Below are positions 5,028-5,796 of a stretch of 5,796 nucleotides of DNA, one piece after another. The stretch lies in assembly GCA_050694015.1 (NCBI GenBank), contig JBOGWY010000063.1, positions 1-5,796 of the forward strand, written 5' to 3'. The position numbers were made by a program, and so were the translations under genes. The notes under the pieces were generated by a model. It was not told the DNA's origin and ran no database searches. It worked only from the letters and a program-made list of their open reading frames with translations. The stretch's first letter is position 1, and every line of letters starts with the position of its first letter. The stretch comes from JBOGWY01 sp050694015 (GTDB taxonomy: Bacteria > Actinomycetota > CADDZG01 > WHSQ01).

Positions 5028-5796
5028 CCGATCACGAGCGCCTGCTCGACGAGCTGCGCCCGGTCTCCTTCGCGATCGCCTACCGGATGCTCGGCAGCGT
5101 CTCCGAGGCCCAGGACGTGGTGCAGGAAGCGCTGCTGGGGTGCATCAGGCGCTCCAGGCCGGCGAGCGGATCGCATCGCCGCAGGCGTTCGTCGCCACCG
5201 TGACCACCCGGCTGGCGGTCAACGAGCTGCGCTCCGCGCGCGCCCCTCGCGAGCAATACGTCGGCGAGTGGCTGCCAGAGCCGATCATCACCCACGGCGA
5301 AGATGATCCAGCCCGGCACGCTGAGACAGCCGACTCGCTGTCGCTGGCGATGCTGGTGCTGCTGGAGAGCCTCTCGCCGGAGCAGCGAGCCGTGCTGCTG
5401 CTTCACGACGTGTTCGACTATGGCTACGCCGAAATCTCAAGAATCGTCGGTAAGAGCGAGGGCAACGTGCGCCAGCTCGCCACCCGCGCCCGACGCCACG
5501 TCGAGCAGCGCCGGCCCCGGTTCCAAACCACGCGCGAGCAGCGCGACGAGCTGACAGCCCGGTTCTTCGCGGCCGCCGAGCAAGGCGACCTGTCGGGGCT
5601 GGAGGCGCTGCTCGCCCACGACGTGGAGCTGACCGGCGACGGGGGCGGCAAGGTTCCCGCCTTGGCGCGCACGCTGCGCGGCCGCAGCCGCGTCGCGCGC
5701 ACGCTGATCAACTACTTGGTCCGGCTGGCCGCCAGCGCTCCCGGGGTGTCGTTGCGCCCCGTCGAGGTCAACGGCAGCCCGGGAGCGCTCTATCTC
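5024..5796 (+). CDS. ECF41-family RNA polymerase sigma factor, apparent frameshift, cut by right edge
   Basis: The gene begins at ATG 5024, overlapping the epimerase stop by four bases. The first 38 residues show sigma region 2 (PVSFAIAYRMLGSVSEAQDVVQEALL). That frame then ends at a TGA (5201-5203), while similarity continues in the frame one base back from CAT 5143 (HQALQAGERIASPQAF) and stays open to the window end. One missing base near 5137-5142 explains this. With the frame restored, residues 83-87 are WLPEP, an ECF41 linker signature. Sigma region 4 with its helix-turn-helix covers about 114-160 (LSPEQRAVLLL, AEISRIVGKSEGNVRQL). A SnoaL-like C-terminal domain follows, with DGGGK at 206-210. 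ECF41 proteins use this fused domain in place of a separate anti-sigma factor. About 258 codons are visible, so the last few dozen residues are missing. Whether the frameshift is biological or a sequence error cannot be told. Confidence 0.85.

Noticed and set aside
5135..5142. Programmed -1 frameshift signal in the sigma gene
   Set aside because: CTGGGGT does not fit a classic X-XXY-YYZ heptamer and I see no obvious strong downstream structure; a sequence error or mutation is simpler, though not excluded.
1..5796. CRISPR arrays, tRNA or rRNA genes, insertion sequences
   Set aside because: No regularly spaced repeats, no tRNA-like cloverleaf or rRNA sequence, and no transposase or terminal inverted repeats were recognised by reading; nearly all bases are explained by coding sequence.

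Overview
High-GC bacterial DNA with dense, overlapping genes and strong G/C bias at third codon positions. The gene content (ECF41-type sigma factor, Tat-type cupredoxin lipoprotein, DoxX protein) fits an Actinomycetota-like organism, but this is inferred from style and families, not from a marker gene.

Layout. Bases 1-63 hold the last 20 codons of an unidentified plus-strand gene. A plus-strand set follows: a secreted SMP-30/gluconolactonase-like beta-propeller (115-1212), a class I SAM methyltransferase (1275-2099) and a pterin-4a-carbinolamine dehydratase (2035-2364) whose start lies inside the methyltransferase gene. It meets a minus-strand operon tail to tail, with overlapping stop codons at CTAA (2361-2364). 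That operon, read from right to left, is a cupredoxin lipoprotein (3897-3481), a DoxX-like membrane protein (3481-2945) and a membrane-anchored RNase H-fold protein (2948-2361). Its genes are joined by TGATG and ATGA stop/start overlaps. To the right, divergently on the plus strand, are an NAD-dependent epimerase/dehydratase-like gene (4095-5027) and an ECF41-family sigma factor (from 5024, running off the right edge), also joined by ATGA.

The main observation is in the 197-bp divergent intergenic region (3898-4094). Both strands carry the same bipartite element, TGTCACA-N16-TGTCTCA, pointing outwards at each operon. It closely resembles the promoter motif described for ECF41 sigma factors (TGTCACA with a CGTC-type -10), and an ECF41 gene lies immediately downstream. 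The simplest reading is that this sigma factor activates its own epimerase-sigma operon and also the divergent cupredoxin-DoxX-RNase H-like operon. That would make a compact ECF41 regulon with an envelope electron-transfer/membrane arm and an unusual membrane-tethered nuclease-fold protein.

Two defects deserve attention. The sigma gene has an apparent one-base deletion near 5137-5142 that breaks the reading frame after residue 38. The RNase H-like domain appears to lack its first catalytic Asp and has Asp in place of the usual Glu.
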